A stretch of DNA of 64,000 nt from Sphingobium sp. SCG-1 (GTDB taxonomy: Bacteria > Pseudomonadota > Alphaproteobacteria > Sphingomonadales > Sphingomonadaceae), in the NCBI RefSeq assembly GCF_002953135.1, contig NZ_CP026372.1, forward strand, positions 2,604,001 through 2,668,000, in the 5' to 3' direction. Below the pieces are notes generated by a model, which worked only from the letters and a program-made list of their open reading frames with translations, made no database searches and was not told the DNA's origin. Positions 17,132-26,340 of the stretch are shown here, in pieces. How positions within the stretch are numbered: the first letter of the stretch is position 1; the number at the start of each line of letters is the position of its first letter. The position numbers and the translations under genes are program-made.

Positions 17132-17931
17132 ATGACTACAGCTATCGTAATCCCGGCGCGCTATGCTTCGTCGCGCTTTCCCGGCAAGCCCCTGGCCCCG
17201 TTGATGGGTGCAACCGGCATAAGCAAGCCGCTCATCCAGCGGAGTATAGAAGCGGCACGGGAAGTTCCCGGCGTGGCGCATTTGTATGTCGCGACGGACG
17301 ATGACCGTATAGCCGACGCGGCTCGTGCGTGTGGCGCGGCCGTGGCAATGACCCCGCCAGAGTCCGCGAATGGTACGGAACGAGTAGCCGCTGCGCTCTC
17401 CTCGTTGCCTGATGACATCGACGTCATAATAAATTTTCAGGGCGACGCCTTGTTGACTCCGTCATGGCTTGTGATGGACCTCGAAAATCATATGCGCGCT
17501 GACCCCACTTGCGATGTCGCCACCGTCGCGGTGCGTTGCTCAGGCACGGTCTATGCACATCTGGTCACGGATCAGATGCAAGAGCGCGTTGGGGGCACCA
17601 CAGTCGTCTGCAATGCAGAAGGAAAGGCGCTGTATTTCTCCAAGCGCGTGTTGCCACACATAGCGCCAGGCAGCACGCTTGAGGCAGCGCCCCCGGTGCT
17701 GCTGCATTTGGGACTCTACGCCTATCGCCGTTCCGCACTTACCCGCTATGCGGCGCTGCCCCCACCGACCTTGAAACAATCGAAGGGCTGGAGCAGTTGC
17801 GCTTCCTTTATCATGGGATACCCGTGGCCGTCGTCACTGCCGATCCGCCGGCATGGGATGCGATCGAACTTAACAACCCCACCGATACGGCGCCGATCGA
17901 GGCTATCCTGAACGCGCGCGGGATAGTATAG
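17132..17931 (+). pseudogene. kdsB: CMP-Kdo synthetase kdsB, frameshifted near the 3' end
   Basis: Would activate Kdo to CMP-Kdo. The N-terminal frame is a clear KdsB: VIPARYASSRFPGKPL, ATDDDRIADA, NGTERVAAA, NFQGDALL and LHLGLYAYRR. At the C-run 17759-17763 the frame changes. The ATG frame continues into unrelated sequence and stops at 17911, while the +1 frame reads the expected tail (LETIEGLEQLRFLYHGI and onward to a TAG at 17931, 8 nt before kdsA). One missing C (five instead of six) explains it. Either a real mutation or a sequencing/assembly error. An intact product would be 266 aa. Another functional kdsB would be needed for lipid A core synthesis if the shift is real. Confidence 0.85.
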
Positions 17932-17939
17932 GATCACCG

Positions 17940-18773
17940 ATGAAGATTGCCGGACACCCTGTTGGCGGTGACGCACCTTTGTTCGTCATTGCAGGCCCTT
18001 GCGTCATAGAATCCGAAGCGTTGGTCCTCTCCGTTGCCGAAACGCTCAAGGGTGTATCGGAGCGGCTGAACCTGTTCCTTATCTTCAAGAGCAGCTTCGA
18101 CAAAGCCAACCGCTCTTCCGGCGCGACCTTTCGCGGCCCCGGAATGGAGGAAGGTTTGCGGATACTCGAAAAGGTTCGTACCGAAACGGGCCTTCCGGTG
18201 CTGACGGACATTCATACGCCCGAGCAGGCGCGCGCCGCGGCCGATGCGGTCGATATGCTGCAAACGCCTGCCTTCCTTGCGCGGCAGACGGATTTGATCG
18301 AGGCCGCCTCATCGACAGGCAAGCCCGTCAACATAAAGAAGGCGCAGTTTATGGCCCCTTCCGATATGGCGCAGGTTGTTGCGAAGGCTCGCGGTGCCGC
18401 CGGGCGCGCTGGCGTCGACACAGATTGTATTACCGTTTGCGAACGTGGCACGAGTTTTGGCTATAACAATCTGGTAGTGGATATGCGCGGCCTCGCGACC
18501 ATGGCGGAAACGGGGTGTCCCGTGGTGTTCGATGCGACACACTCGGTGCAACGGCCGGGCGGCCTGGGCGACCGCTCGGGCGGTGACAGGCAGTTTGTGC
18601 CGCTGCTGGCCCGCGCGGCCGTCGGTGCGGGGATCAACGGCCTTTTCATGGAGACCCATCCCGATCCTGAAAATGCTCTGTCAGATGGTCCCAATGCGTG
18701 GCTGCTCGACAAGGCAGAAGCATTATTGGGCGACTTGCTCGCTCTGTCGCGGGTTCCGCGCTCAGTGGGCTGA
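17940..18773 (+). CDS. kdsA: Kdo-8-phosphate synthase
   Basis: Condenses phosphoenolpyruvate with arabinose-5-phosphate to Kdo-8-phosphate; 277 aa TIM-barrel, cytoplasmic. Characteristic segments are FVIAGPCVIESE (about 15-26), FKSSFDKANRSS, FRGPGMEEGLRIL, VNIKKAQFMAP, FDATHSVQRPGG and the C-terminal GLFMETHPDPENALSDGPN. It starts 8 nt after the restored kdsB stop. Part of the Kdo-supply block that feeds the downstream KpsC/KpsS transferases. Confidence 0.96.
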   Translation: MKIAGHPVGGDAPLFVIAGPCVIESEALVLSVAETLKGVSERLNLFLIFKSSFDKANRSSGATFRGPGMEEGLRILEKVRTETGLPVLTDIHTPEQARAAADAVDMLQTPAFLARQTDLIEAASSTGKPVNIKKAQFMAPSDMAQVVAKARGAAGRAGVDTDCITVCERGTSFGYNNLVVDMRGLATMAETGCPVVFDATHSVQRPGGLGDRSGGDRQFVPLLARAAVGAGINGLFMETHPDPENALSDGPNAWLLDKAEALLGDLLALSRVPRSVG

Positions 18774-18841
18774 GGCATGGATGGATATGCCCTTAAGCTT
18801 TACCTCCCATTGCTTTTGGTTGGCGTAGAAGCGCTAAAGCC

Positions 18842-20470
18842 ATGACCGACTTCCTGCGCGTTCCACCTTTTCCCGGCAGCAAGCCCGTCAAGTTCAGTCA
18901 ACCAGGTGCGTCGGCAGAAGATCCCGAAGCTATCATCGCACTGCTGAAAACGCATCGGGTGGGCGGAAGTTTCTGGGGTTCGCAGCCGCCCATCGCGCCT
19001 GAAACGATCGTCGCCTGTCCATGGGACAGGTCGAGCGCCCTTGCTATGGCCAAACGGGCTGCAGGATGCGAGACACCAGTGCTGTTCTGGATCATCGACC
19101 CGCGTGTCGGCGATGTCCCATACGCGACCTGGAGGGGTCAGGCAGACCCGTGGCACTTCGCGAGCCGTGCGCAGGTTCTCTGGGGCCGCTCCGACGACGA
19201 GCGCCTGATGATTGCGCGTATCGCGGGATGTGCAACCGAGTTGATGGATGACCGCGAATGTCCTTCGCTGCGCGATCAAATCGTAAGCTCTGTCTTGCAA
19301 CACAGCTACATCGATCCGTTCTCGGCTGAACCAACCACTGCCGCCAAAATCATAGAACTCCTGGGTTATTGGCGCAGTCTCATCGACGCCAATCGGCCGA
19401 TCCGTGCTGCGGCCGGTATGGCATTCTGGAAACGTGAAACCGTCGATCCATTGTTGTGGGGTGGTGGAGAGACAGTTCAGCATATCAGCACTGTCCGGGC
19501 GTTGCAGGCATTACCCGCTGACGCCGCTGTTGCCGTCTGGAAAGCGAAGACGCCACCCGAACTTCTTGCCGCCATAGAGGCGCGCGCTGTCGGCAATCCC
19601 GCTCTGCTTCACGAAGTTGAGGATGGGTTTATACGCTCGATCGGGCTGGGCGCGGATTGTGTGCCGCCGTTGTCGATTACGGTGGATTCCGTGGGCGTCC
19701 ATTTCGATCCCGCGAAGGAAAGCGGCTTGGAGCGCATACTGAACTCCGCCGACTTTGCTCCCGAGGAGATTGAGCGCGCCGAAGCGATCCGTGCTCTCAT
19801 CCTCTCATCCGGTTTGTCCAAATACGGCGTTGGCAGCGAAGCCATGGCCCGGCCCGGCGGCGACAAAAGACATGTGCTCGTTACGGGGCAAGTAGAAGAC
19901 GACAGATCCGTGCTCGCCGCACGCGGTGAAGTGCAGGGCAACCTCGACCTGCTGCGCCGCGCGAGAGCGGCAGAGCCCGATGCCTTCCTTATCTATCGCC
20001 CGCATCCCGACGTAGACGCAGGGCATCGCAAGGGGCACGTGCCTGACGATTCGGCGCTTCGTTATGCTGATGCGATTGATCGCGGCACGCCAATATCGTC
20101 ATTGCTGGACATGGTTGACGGCGTTCATGTCCTATCGTCATTGGCAGGCTTTGAAGCACTGTTACGCGGCAGTGACGTAACGACGCATGGCGTTCCGTTC
20201 TATGCCGGGTGGGGTTTGACGCGTGACCTCGGCGCAACACCTGCAAGGCGCAAGCGACGCTTGAATATCAATGCTCTGGCAACCGGCGTGCTGCTGCTCT
20301 ATCCACGCTATCTGGACCCCGTGACCGCCCTCCCCTGCCCGCCCGAAGTGTTGGTGCGGCGGCTGATAGCGGGAGTGAGGAAGGAGAGCCGTTTCATCGT
20401 GCCGCTGCGCAAGCTTCAGGGAAAAGTGAATCGCTGGCGATTCCGGGCAGGGTCCATTGAAGAAGTTTGA
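18842..20470 (+). CDS. kpsC: Capsule beta-Kdo transferase KpsC-like, single intact module
   Basis: 542 aa. The C-terminal two thirds (from about residue 210) is a KpsC-type Kdo transferase module: EDGFIRSIGLG at 260-270, PPLSITVDSVGVHFD, VLVTGQVEDD at about 349, YRPHPDV, and GFEALLRG with PFYAGWGLT. Classical KpsC carries two such modules in about 675 aa. Here the first 200 residues lack the signature motifs and look reduced. KpsC and KpsS build the Kdo linker on phosphatidylglycerol in group 2-type capsules. Cytoplasmic, peripheral membrane. It is adjacent to kpsS. Confidence 0.86.
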   Translation: MTDFLRVPPFPGSKPVKFSQPGASAEDPEAIIALLKTHRVGGSFWGSQPPIAPETIVACPWDRSSALAMAKRAAGCETPVLFWIIDPRVGDVPYATWRGQADPWHFASRAQVLWGRSDDERLMIARIAGCATELMDDRECPSLRDQIVSSVLQHSYIDPFSAEPTTAAKIIELLGYWRSLIDANRPIRAAAGMAFWKRETVDPLLWGGGETVQHISTVRALQALPADAAVAVWKAKTPPELLAAIEARAVGNPALLHEVEDGFIRSIGLGADCVPPLSITVDSVGVHFDPAKESGLERILNSADFAPEEIERAEAIRALILSSGLSKYGVGSEAMARPGGDKRHVLVTGQVEDDRSVLAARGEVQGNLDLLRRARAAEPDAFLIYRPHPDVDAGHRKGHVPDDSALRYADAIDRGTPISSLLDMVDGVHVLSSLAGFEALLRGSDVTTHGVPFYAGWGLTRDLGATPARRKRRLNINALATGVLLLYPRYLDPVTALPCPPEVLVRRLIAGVRKESRFIVPLRKLQGKVNRWRFRAGSIEEV

Positions 20471-20489
20471 CCTTCATTCTGGATCTCCG

Positions 20490-21809
20490 ATGGCAGGCTT
20501 TCCGCATGCAAAGGGAAAGCCGCAGCTAAGGTCGGTAGCCAATGACGCGGCCCCTGAACCCGCCGCTACGCTGGAGGGTCGCGTCTTCGTAATGTTGCAG
20601 GGTCCGCCCGGTCCTTTCTTCTGGTTGCTGGGCAAGCACATGCGCGAACTCGGCGCAACCGTGCACCGCATCAACTTCAACGGTGGCGATCGCGTAGACT
20701 GGCCGGGTGAAGGCGCAGTCGACTTCAGGGGAGCGCCGAAGTCATGGCCACGCTTCTTCGATCATTTCTTGCGGGACAATGGCGTCACTGATGTCATGCT
20801 GTTCGGCGACTGCCGCCCGCTTCATCGCGCGGCACATGGCATGGCGAAGCTGCGCAACGTCAACATCCACGTGTTCGAGGAAGGGTATATTCGTCCTGAC
20901 TGGGTCACGATGGAAGTGGACGGGGTAAACGGTCACTCGACCTTGCCACGCGATCCGGAATGGTTTCTGGAGCAGGCGAAAACCCTGCCCCCCGTCCCCA
21001 ACCTGCCCCCTATCACCGCCAGCTTCGATCGGCGAGTGCGCGATAGCTATCGCTACTTCCATCATGTTGTGACCCAGTTCTGGCGTTTTCCGCATTACCG
21101 CTCGCACCGGCCCGGCTCAGTACTTATCGAAGGCGTCCGCTGGGGCTGGAAACTGGTGGTGAGCAACAAGACGGTCGCGCAACGCACGGCGCGGGCGCTG
21201 GCACAGATAAAGGGACGGAAATATTTCCTGTTCCCGCTCCAACTCACGTCCGATTATCAAATTCGCGAGCACAGCCCTTTCCCCGACATGGCAAGCGCCG
21301 TGCATTATGTGTTCGACAGCTTTCAGCGCCACGCGCCTGCCGGCACCATGCTGCTGGTGAAGGAACATCCGCTGGACGCAGGCACGACGATCTGGTCGCA
21401 GTTCGTGAAAACCGAGGCGGAGAGACGCGGCCTTGCCGGTCGCATCGTGCATATCGCGGGAGGCGATCTTGCGGAGCTGGCGGCGGGGTCCAGCGGCATG
21501 ATAACAGTAAACAGCACCTCCGGGAGCTTGGCGCTGACAGCGCAAGTGCCAGTCGTGGTGCTCGGCGATGCTATCTATGACGTCGCAGGACTAACGCATC
21601 AGGGGCCGCTGGATGATTATTGGACGGGGAATGCCTGTCCCGATCAACGCGTATGGCAAGCCTTTCGTCAAGTTCTGCACGCCCGCTGTCTGGTGAGAGG
21701 TGGATTCGCCAGTGAAAGCGCGGTGGCTACGCTGGTGACGTCTGTCGTCTCTCGCATACTAGATGGGCGCCCTTCAGCATTGTATCATTCCAATAAATGG
21801 AAGGCATGA
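20490..21809 (+). CDS. kpsS: Capsule Kdo transferase KpsS-like
   Basis: Adds the first Kdo to the lipid acceptor of ABC-exported capsules; 439 aa from the ATG at 20490. Motifs: VFVMLQGPPGPFFWLLGKHM at the N-terminus, VFEEGYIRPDWVT, FPLQLTSDYQIREHSPF, LLVKEHPLD and the VNSTSGSLAL loop. A TTG at 20457 with GGGCAGGG just upstream, overlapping the kpsC stop by 14 nt, is an equally possible start (450 aa). It forms a pair with kpsC, but no KpsMTED exporter is in the window. Confidence 0.9.
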   Translation: MAGFPHAKGKPQLRSVANDAAPEPAATLEGRVFVMLQGPPGPFFWLLGKHMRELGATVHRINFNGGDRVDWPGEGAVDFRGAPKSWPRFFDHFLRDNGVTDVMLFGDCRPLHRAAHGMAKLRNVNIHVFEEGYIRPDWVTMEVDGVNGHSTLPRDPEWFLEQAKTLPPVPNLPPITASFDRRVRDSYRYFHHVVTQFWRFPHYRSHRPGSVLIEGVRWGWKLVVSNKTVAQRTARALAQIKGRKYFLFPLQLTSDYQIREHSPFPDMASAVHYVFDSFQRHAPAGTMLLVKEHPLDAGTTIWSQFVKTEAERRGLAGRIVHIAGGDLAELAAGSSGMITVNSTSGSLALTAQVPVVVLGDAIYDVAGLTHQGPLDDYWTGNACPDQRVWQAFRQVLHARCLVRGGFASESAVATLVTSVVSRILDGRPSALYHSNKWKA

Positions 21810-21853
21810 GTTGAGAGCTGCTTTTGCCCTTAAATAAGTCTGATTGAATTACC

Positions 21854-23026
21854 TTGGCCCTAACAATTACCGAAAAGCGCCCGATATTGCTGGACGTGCG
21901 ACGCCTCATCTGGCGCATCTGGGTTGGCGGAATGCCGACAGGCGTCGACCATGTGTGCCTTGCCTATCTGGAACATTACGCGCCACATGCACAGGCGGTG
22001 GTAGAGCGGGGGAAAGTTCGCCGGGTCTTGTCGCCGGCTCAATCGGACAAGTTGTTCGATCTCCTGAAATTCGGGCTGAATGGCTTCAAGCGGAATATCT
22101 CGATGCTGGGTATTCAGGCAGCGCTTTCCAACTTCGGTAGTGGCCAGCGTGGAATGGGCCGTCTTTATCTGAACGTCGGTCATACGGGCCTTGAACAGAC
22201 GTCCAGCATCGCCTCGCTGGATGTGAAACCGATATACTTGTTGCACGACCTTATCCCGATCACCCACCCCGAATATTGCCGCGCAGGAGAAGATATTCGG
22301 CACGCCGAGCGCGTCAGCACCGTGCTGCGCAGGGGCCGCGGCGTGATCGCCAACTCGGATGACACTGTCGCGGCGCTTAGTGCTTTTGCCCAAAGCCAAG
22401 GAATGACGGCACCCCCCGCGATCACCGCTTATCTCGGCACGCGCCTGATGATTACGCCGAAGGATGCTACGTCACCGCTCGATCGTCCTTACTTCGTGAT
22501 GCTAGGCACGATCGAGGGACGGAAGAACCATCTCCTCATGCTCAACGTCTGGCGCGACATGGTGCGGGATATGGGCGATCGTGCGCCGGTTCTCGTCATC
22601 ATTGGCAAACGCGGATGGGAGTGCGAACAGGCAGTCGATCTGCTGGAGCGATGCACCGCGTTAAAAGGCCATGTCGTTGAATTGCCGCACTGCCCCGATG
22701 AGGAAGTCGCACGCTATTTCCGTCACGCACGGGCGCTGCTGTTTCCTTCGTTCGTCGAAGGTTATGGTATGCCTCTAATCGAGGCTCTGGCGTCCGAGCT
22801 ACCGGTGATTGCCAGCGACATCGGCGTGTTTCGGGAACTTGCCGGCAATATTCCGGAATATTTTAGTCCCATTGATGGTCCGGGCTGGCGTCGCGCTATC
22901 GAAGCCTATCTTCCGGTGGACAGCATGCCACGACGGCAGCAACTGGCGCGGATGACGGGGTTCACGGCACCGACGTGGGACGACCATTTCGCCAAAGTGG
23001 ACAAGTGGTTGCCCACGATCGAATAA
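21854..23026 (+). CDS. Glycosyltransferase (GT4/GT1 type)
   Basis: 390 aa GT-B glycosyltransferase. The donor-binding C-terminal half contains FVMLGTIEGRKNHLLML, IIGKRGWE and the signature FPSFVEGYGMPLIEALASE, where the E-x7-E pair is intact. The N-terminal half contains YLLHDLIPITHPEY. The start is a TTG at 21854, since an in-frame stop lies 6 nt upstream; its ribosome site is weak. Last gene of the rightward capsule run. It ends 1 nt before the convergent desaturase gene. Confidence 0.86.
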   Translation: MALTITEKRPILLDVRRLIWRIWVGGMPTGVDHVCLAYLEHYAPHAQAVVERGKVRRVLSPAQSDKLFDLLKFGLNGFKRNISMLGIQAALSNFGSGQRGMGRLYLNVGHTGLEQTSSIASLDVKPIYLLHDLIPITHPEYCRAGEDIRHAERVSTVLRRGRGVIANSDDTVAALSAFAQSQGMTAPPAITAYLGTRLMITPKDATSPLDRPYFVMLGTIEGRKNHLLMLNVWRDMVRDMGDRAPVLVIIGKRGWECEQAVDLLERCTALKGHVVELPHCPDEEVARYFRHARALLFPSFVEGYGMPLIEALASELPVIASDIGVFRELAGNIPEYFSPIDGPGWRRAIEAYLPVDSMPRRQQLARMTGFTAPTWDDHFAKVDKWLPTIE

Positions 23027-23027
23027 C

Positions 23028-23732
23028 TTATCCGGTCGGCTCCAGCCCTTCGTCGCGCAGCCAACGCCGGTTGTAGGCAGTCGCGAAAACCCTGTTCAAC
23101 AAGGGATTACTCCAGCCGCAATTGGTGCTGAAATCCCGTTTGAGCGTATCGTGATGTAGCTGGTGGGCTTGCGGGGTCATCAGCAGGCCAACCGAACGCA
23201 TTCCTTCGACGATCCAAGGGTTATGCGCGCGGTGCAGCGTACCGTGGAAATATTGCGCAAAAGCGCCGCCCAGCAGAAGCGCAACCATGCCTGCGACGGC
23301 CCAGCTTGGCACTTGCCAGATCAGGCATGCCACATTCATCAGTATCGACAGCGGCAAGGCACCTGCCAGCACCGTCGAACCGATCAGCCGCACAACGCCC
23401 CTGCGGCCCAGAGCGTCAGGCCGCGGGTGATGGTTCTTGAAATCATAGACCAGCCGTTCCAGCGGGTTGATCCGCCGCATCGCAGTGCGGAACATCGTCT
23501 GATATTCCTCAGACTCGCGCGATCCGGGATAGAAATAAAGCTTGTCGAGGCCCATTCCCGGTCTGCACGGCCTGTAATCCATATACATATGGACCGCCCC
23601 CGACAGCATGTCCGCCAGATACCAGCCGAGCAACATGGCCGGTATCGCGAGCCAATGCGGATCGCTCAACGCGAAAGCAACATTGGCGGCGAGCGACAGG
23701 AAGAACAGGGCAAGGACGATCCGCATGAGCAT
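23028..23732 (-). CDS. CarF/TMEM189-type fatty acid (plasmanyl) desaturase family
   Basis: 234 aa membrane protein with a hydrophobic N-terminus (about 4-40) and further spans near 120-170. Conserved His clusters match the Kua/TMEM189/CarF family: ADMLSGAVHMYMD (about 40), DFKNHHPRPD (about 97), QYFHGTLHRAHNPW (about 159) and AHQLHHDTLKRDFSTNCGW (about 190). Family members in animals and in Myxococcus (CarF) introduce the vinyl-ether bond of plasmalogens. Whether this one acts on ether lipids is not shown. It lies between capsule genes and wecC. The start could also be the Met two codons later. Confidence 0.8.
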   Translation of the reverse strand: MLMRIVLALFFLSLAANVAFALSDPHWLAIPAMLLGWYLADMLSGAVHMYMDYRPCRPGMGLDKLYFYPGSRESEEYQTMFRTAMRRINPLERLVYDFKNHHPRPDALGRRGVVRLIGSTVLAGALPLSILMNVACLIWQVPSWAVAGMVALLLGGAFAQYFHGTLHRAHNPWIVEGMRSVGLLMTPQAHQLHHDTLKRDFSTNCGWSNPLLNRVFATAYNRRWLRDEGLEPTG

Positions 23733-23795
23733 GACCGCCCTGTAGCAGACGAGCGCCGCTCGTCCAATTATCTGAGTTGTTGGAAAATGTTGCGC

Positions 23796-25091
23796 TTAAG
23801 CGGCCCCTGCTACTCTTGTCAAAGAGGCTATAGGTGCCGGCTGATCGGGCCATATTCCCCGGGTGTCGTACACAACCTTGCCCGCACGCTCCTCTACGGG
23901 AACGGACTTGAAGATGTCGTGATCCACCAGCACCACGAAAACGCTACAGCGTTCAAGCGCACTGTCAATATCGATGAGTTCCGCGCCCGTGCCGACGAAA
24001 TCCACCGGCAGGTCGCTGGCATAAGGTTCGACGAGCTTAACCCGTCGTCCATATCTGCGCGCCAACCGCGCGGCGACCTTGACCGCAGGGCTTTCGCGGA
24101 AGTCATCAATGTTAGCTTTAAAAGCAAGGCCGAGGCAGGCGATCTCCGCGCCCGGATACGCGTCGGTCATGTCCGATGCGCGGGCGACGACATGATCGGT
24201 CTTGGCATCGTTCACTTCGCGAGCGGTGCGGATCATCCGCGCATTCTTCGGATCGCCATGCACGATGAACCAGGGATCGACGGCGATGCAATGCCCCCCC
24301 ACCCCCGGCCCCGGCGACAAGATGTTTACGCGCGGATGGCGGTTGGCGAGGCGGATGACTTCCCACACATCGATGCTCATGCCCTCGGCAATCACCGACA
24401 GTTCGTTGGCGAAGGCGATGTTCACATCGCGGAAGCTGTTTTCGACCAGCTTCACCATCTCGGCCGCGCGCGCGGTGGTGGTGATGCACTGCCCGCGCAC
24501 GAACTGCCGATAGAATCCCAGAGCCTTGCGCGCGCATCGCGGCGTAATCCCGCCAATGCAGCGGTCGTTGTCGATCAGTTCAACGAGGATGCGGCCGGGC
24601 AGCACGCGCTCGGGGCAATAGGCGATGGAGATATCCGGCACCCCGCCCTGCCCCGGCATCCGCAAATCGGAACGCAATTGCGCCAGCAGGTCGCGCATCG
24701 CCTCAGTCGTGCCGACAGGAGAGGTCGACTCCAAAATGACAGTATCGCCTGCCTTCAGGACCGGCGCGATGGTACGCGCGGCACTTAGCACATAGGAAAT
24801 GTCCGGCGCATGATCCTCCGACACCGGCGTCGGCACGGCGATCACGAACACGTCGCTCGGCTCGACCTGCGTAGATGCCCGCAATGTGCCGCGCGCGACC
24901 ACGCCCTGCACCAGTCCGTCCAGATCGACTTCTTCGATATGAACGCGACCGCTATTGACCGTTTCCACGACATGCGGCGAGACATCGATGCCCAACACCC
25001 GCGCGCCTGACCGCGCGATCAGTGCCGCGGTAGGAAGGCCGATATAGCCCAGACCAATAACGGAAACCTGTTGTTCGACATCGACGGGCAT
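23796..25091 (-). CDS. wecC: UDP-N-acetyl-D-mannosamine dehydrogenase
   Basis: Oxidises UDP-ManNAc to UDP-ManNAcA with NAD+; 431 aa. Rossmann start VIGLGYIGLPTAALIARSG (about 9), ESTSPVGTTEAM, CPERVLPG, KLVENSFRDVNIAFANEL in the central helix, the catalytic-Cys region GPGVGGHCIAVDPWF, and a C-terminal UDP-binding domain (GLAFKANIDDFRESP). The ATG at 25091 lies 4 nt after the wecB stop with GGGAAAG before it; a longer frame to 25268 overlaps wecB and is rejected. Operon with wecB. Confidence 0.93.
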   Translation of the reverse strand: MPVDVEQQVSVIGLGYIGLPTAALIARSGARVLGIDVSPHVVETVNSGRVHIEEVDLDGLVQGVVARGTLRASTQVEPSDVFVIAVPTPVSEDHAPDISYVLSAARTIAPVLKAGDTVILESTSPVGTTEAMRDLLAQLRSDLRMPGQGGVPDISIAYCPERVLPGRILVELIDNDRCIGGITPRCARKALGFYRQFVRGQCITTTARAAEMVKLVENSFRDVNIAFANELSVIAEGMSIDVWEVIRLANRHPRVNILSPGPGVGGHCIAVDPWFIVHGDPKNARMIRTAREVNDAKTDHVVARASDMTDAYPGAEIACLGLAFKANIDDFRESPAVKVAARLARRYGRRVKLVEPYASDLPVDFVGTGAELIDIDSALERCSVFVVLVDHDIFKSVPVEERAGKVVYDTRGIWPDQPAPIASLTRVAGAA

Positions 25092-25095
25092 GGGT

Positions 25096-26211
25096 TCACT
25101 TTCCCTGGGCAATGATCCCCGCGATGCGCGTGCCGCTTGCTCCGTCACCGAACGGATTATGGGCGCGCGCCATCGCGGCGTAGGCACCCTCATCGTCCAA
25201 AAGGCTGAATATTTCGGAAACGATCCTTGCCCGATCGGTGCCCACCAACTTCGCCGTACCCGCCGCAACGCCCTCGGGCCGTTCCGTCGTCTCGCGCATC
25301 ACCAGCACCGGTTTGCCGAGCGATGGCGCTTCTTCCTGCACGCCGCCGCTGTCGGTCAGCACGATATAGCTCATGTCGAGCAGGCGGACGAAGTGCGGAT
25401 AGTCCAGCGGGTCGATCATCGCCACGTTGTCGAGACCGCCAAGTTCCGCGTCCATCACCCGCCGCACATTGGGATTGGGGTGGACCGGGAAGATAATCGC
25501 CACACCGGGACGCGCCGCAATGTCGCGCACGGCTTGCGCGATCGCTTCCATCCCGCCGCCGAAGTTTTCGCGTCTATGGCTGGTCACGGCGATGATCCGC
25601 TTGCCCGAAAAGCGTGCGGCCAGGTCATCGAGTCCGCTGGCTAGAATCGGCTCGGCATCGATCCGCGTTTTGGTCGCCAGCAACGCATCGATCACGGTGT
25701 TGCCCGTCACATATATGCTCTCCGGATCGCGGTTTTCCGCCAACAGCGCATCGGCGGCCCCCTGCGTTGGTGCGAAGTTCAGATCGGCAATACAGGCCAC
25801 GACGCGGCGGCTCACTTCCTCTGGCCAAGGATGATGAATATCACCGCTGCGTAATCCCGCCTCCACATGGGCAACGGGGATCTTGCGATAATAGGCCGCA
25901 AGGCTTGCCATCATCGTCGTCAGCGTGTCGCCATGCACTAGCACCCGGTCCGGCTTCTCGGCATCGAACGCCTTGCCCAGTTCCACGATAAGGCGCGCCG
26001 TGAGGCCATCGAGCGTTTGATCCGCCTGCATGATATCGAGGTCAATGTCCGGCACGATCCCGCTGATCTCCAGCACCTGATCGAGCAATCCACGATGCTG
26101 GGCCGTCACGCATACCCGCACGGCTATCCCCGGTGTATCGCGCAACGCGTGGATCACCGGAAACAACTTGATCGCTTCCGGTCGCGTACCGAACACGCAT
26201 AATATCTTCAT
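25096..26211 (-). CDS. wecB: UDP-N-acetylglucosamine 2-epimerase (non-hydrolysing)
   Basis: Interconverts UDP-GlcNAc and UDP-ManNAc, the precursor for WecC; 371 aa, GT-B-like fold, cytoplasmic. Motifs: VFGTRPEAIKLFPVI at the N-terminus, VHGDTLTTMMASLAAYYRKI, VAHVEAGLRSGD, VTSHRRENFG and LTDSGGVQEEAPSLGKP. GGAG lies 6 nt before the ATG. Divergent from manC. The wecB-wecC pair indicates that ManNAcA is a component of a surface polymer made here. Confidence 0.95.
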   Translation of the reverse strand: MKILCVFGTRPEAIKLFPVIHALRDTPGIAVRVCVTAQHRGLLDQVLEISGIVPDIDLDIMQADQTLDGLTARLIVELGKAFDAEKPDRVLVHGDTLTTMMASLAAYYRKIPVAHVEAGLRSGDIHHPWPEEVSRRVVACIADLNFAPTQGAADALLAENRDPESIYVTGNTVIDALLATKTRIDAEPILASGLDDLAARFSGKRIIAVTSHRRENFGGGMEAIAQAVRDIAARPGVAIIFPVHPNPNVRRVMDAELGGLDNVAMIDPLDYPHFVRLLDMSYIVLTDSGGVQEEAPSLGKPVLVMRETTERPEGVAAGTAKLVGTDRARIVSEIFSLLDDEGAYAAMARAHNPFGDGASGTRIAGIIAQGK

Positions 26212-26340
26212 GGGAACTCCGCGACATTGTTAGCGCCGTTATGGTCCCAATTCCTTCACAGACGCTAAACGCCACCCCTTCTTGGTTCATGCTGCACATG
26301 CTAAGGGGCAACCAACTATTCACGAGCAGGGTTACCTTTC

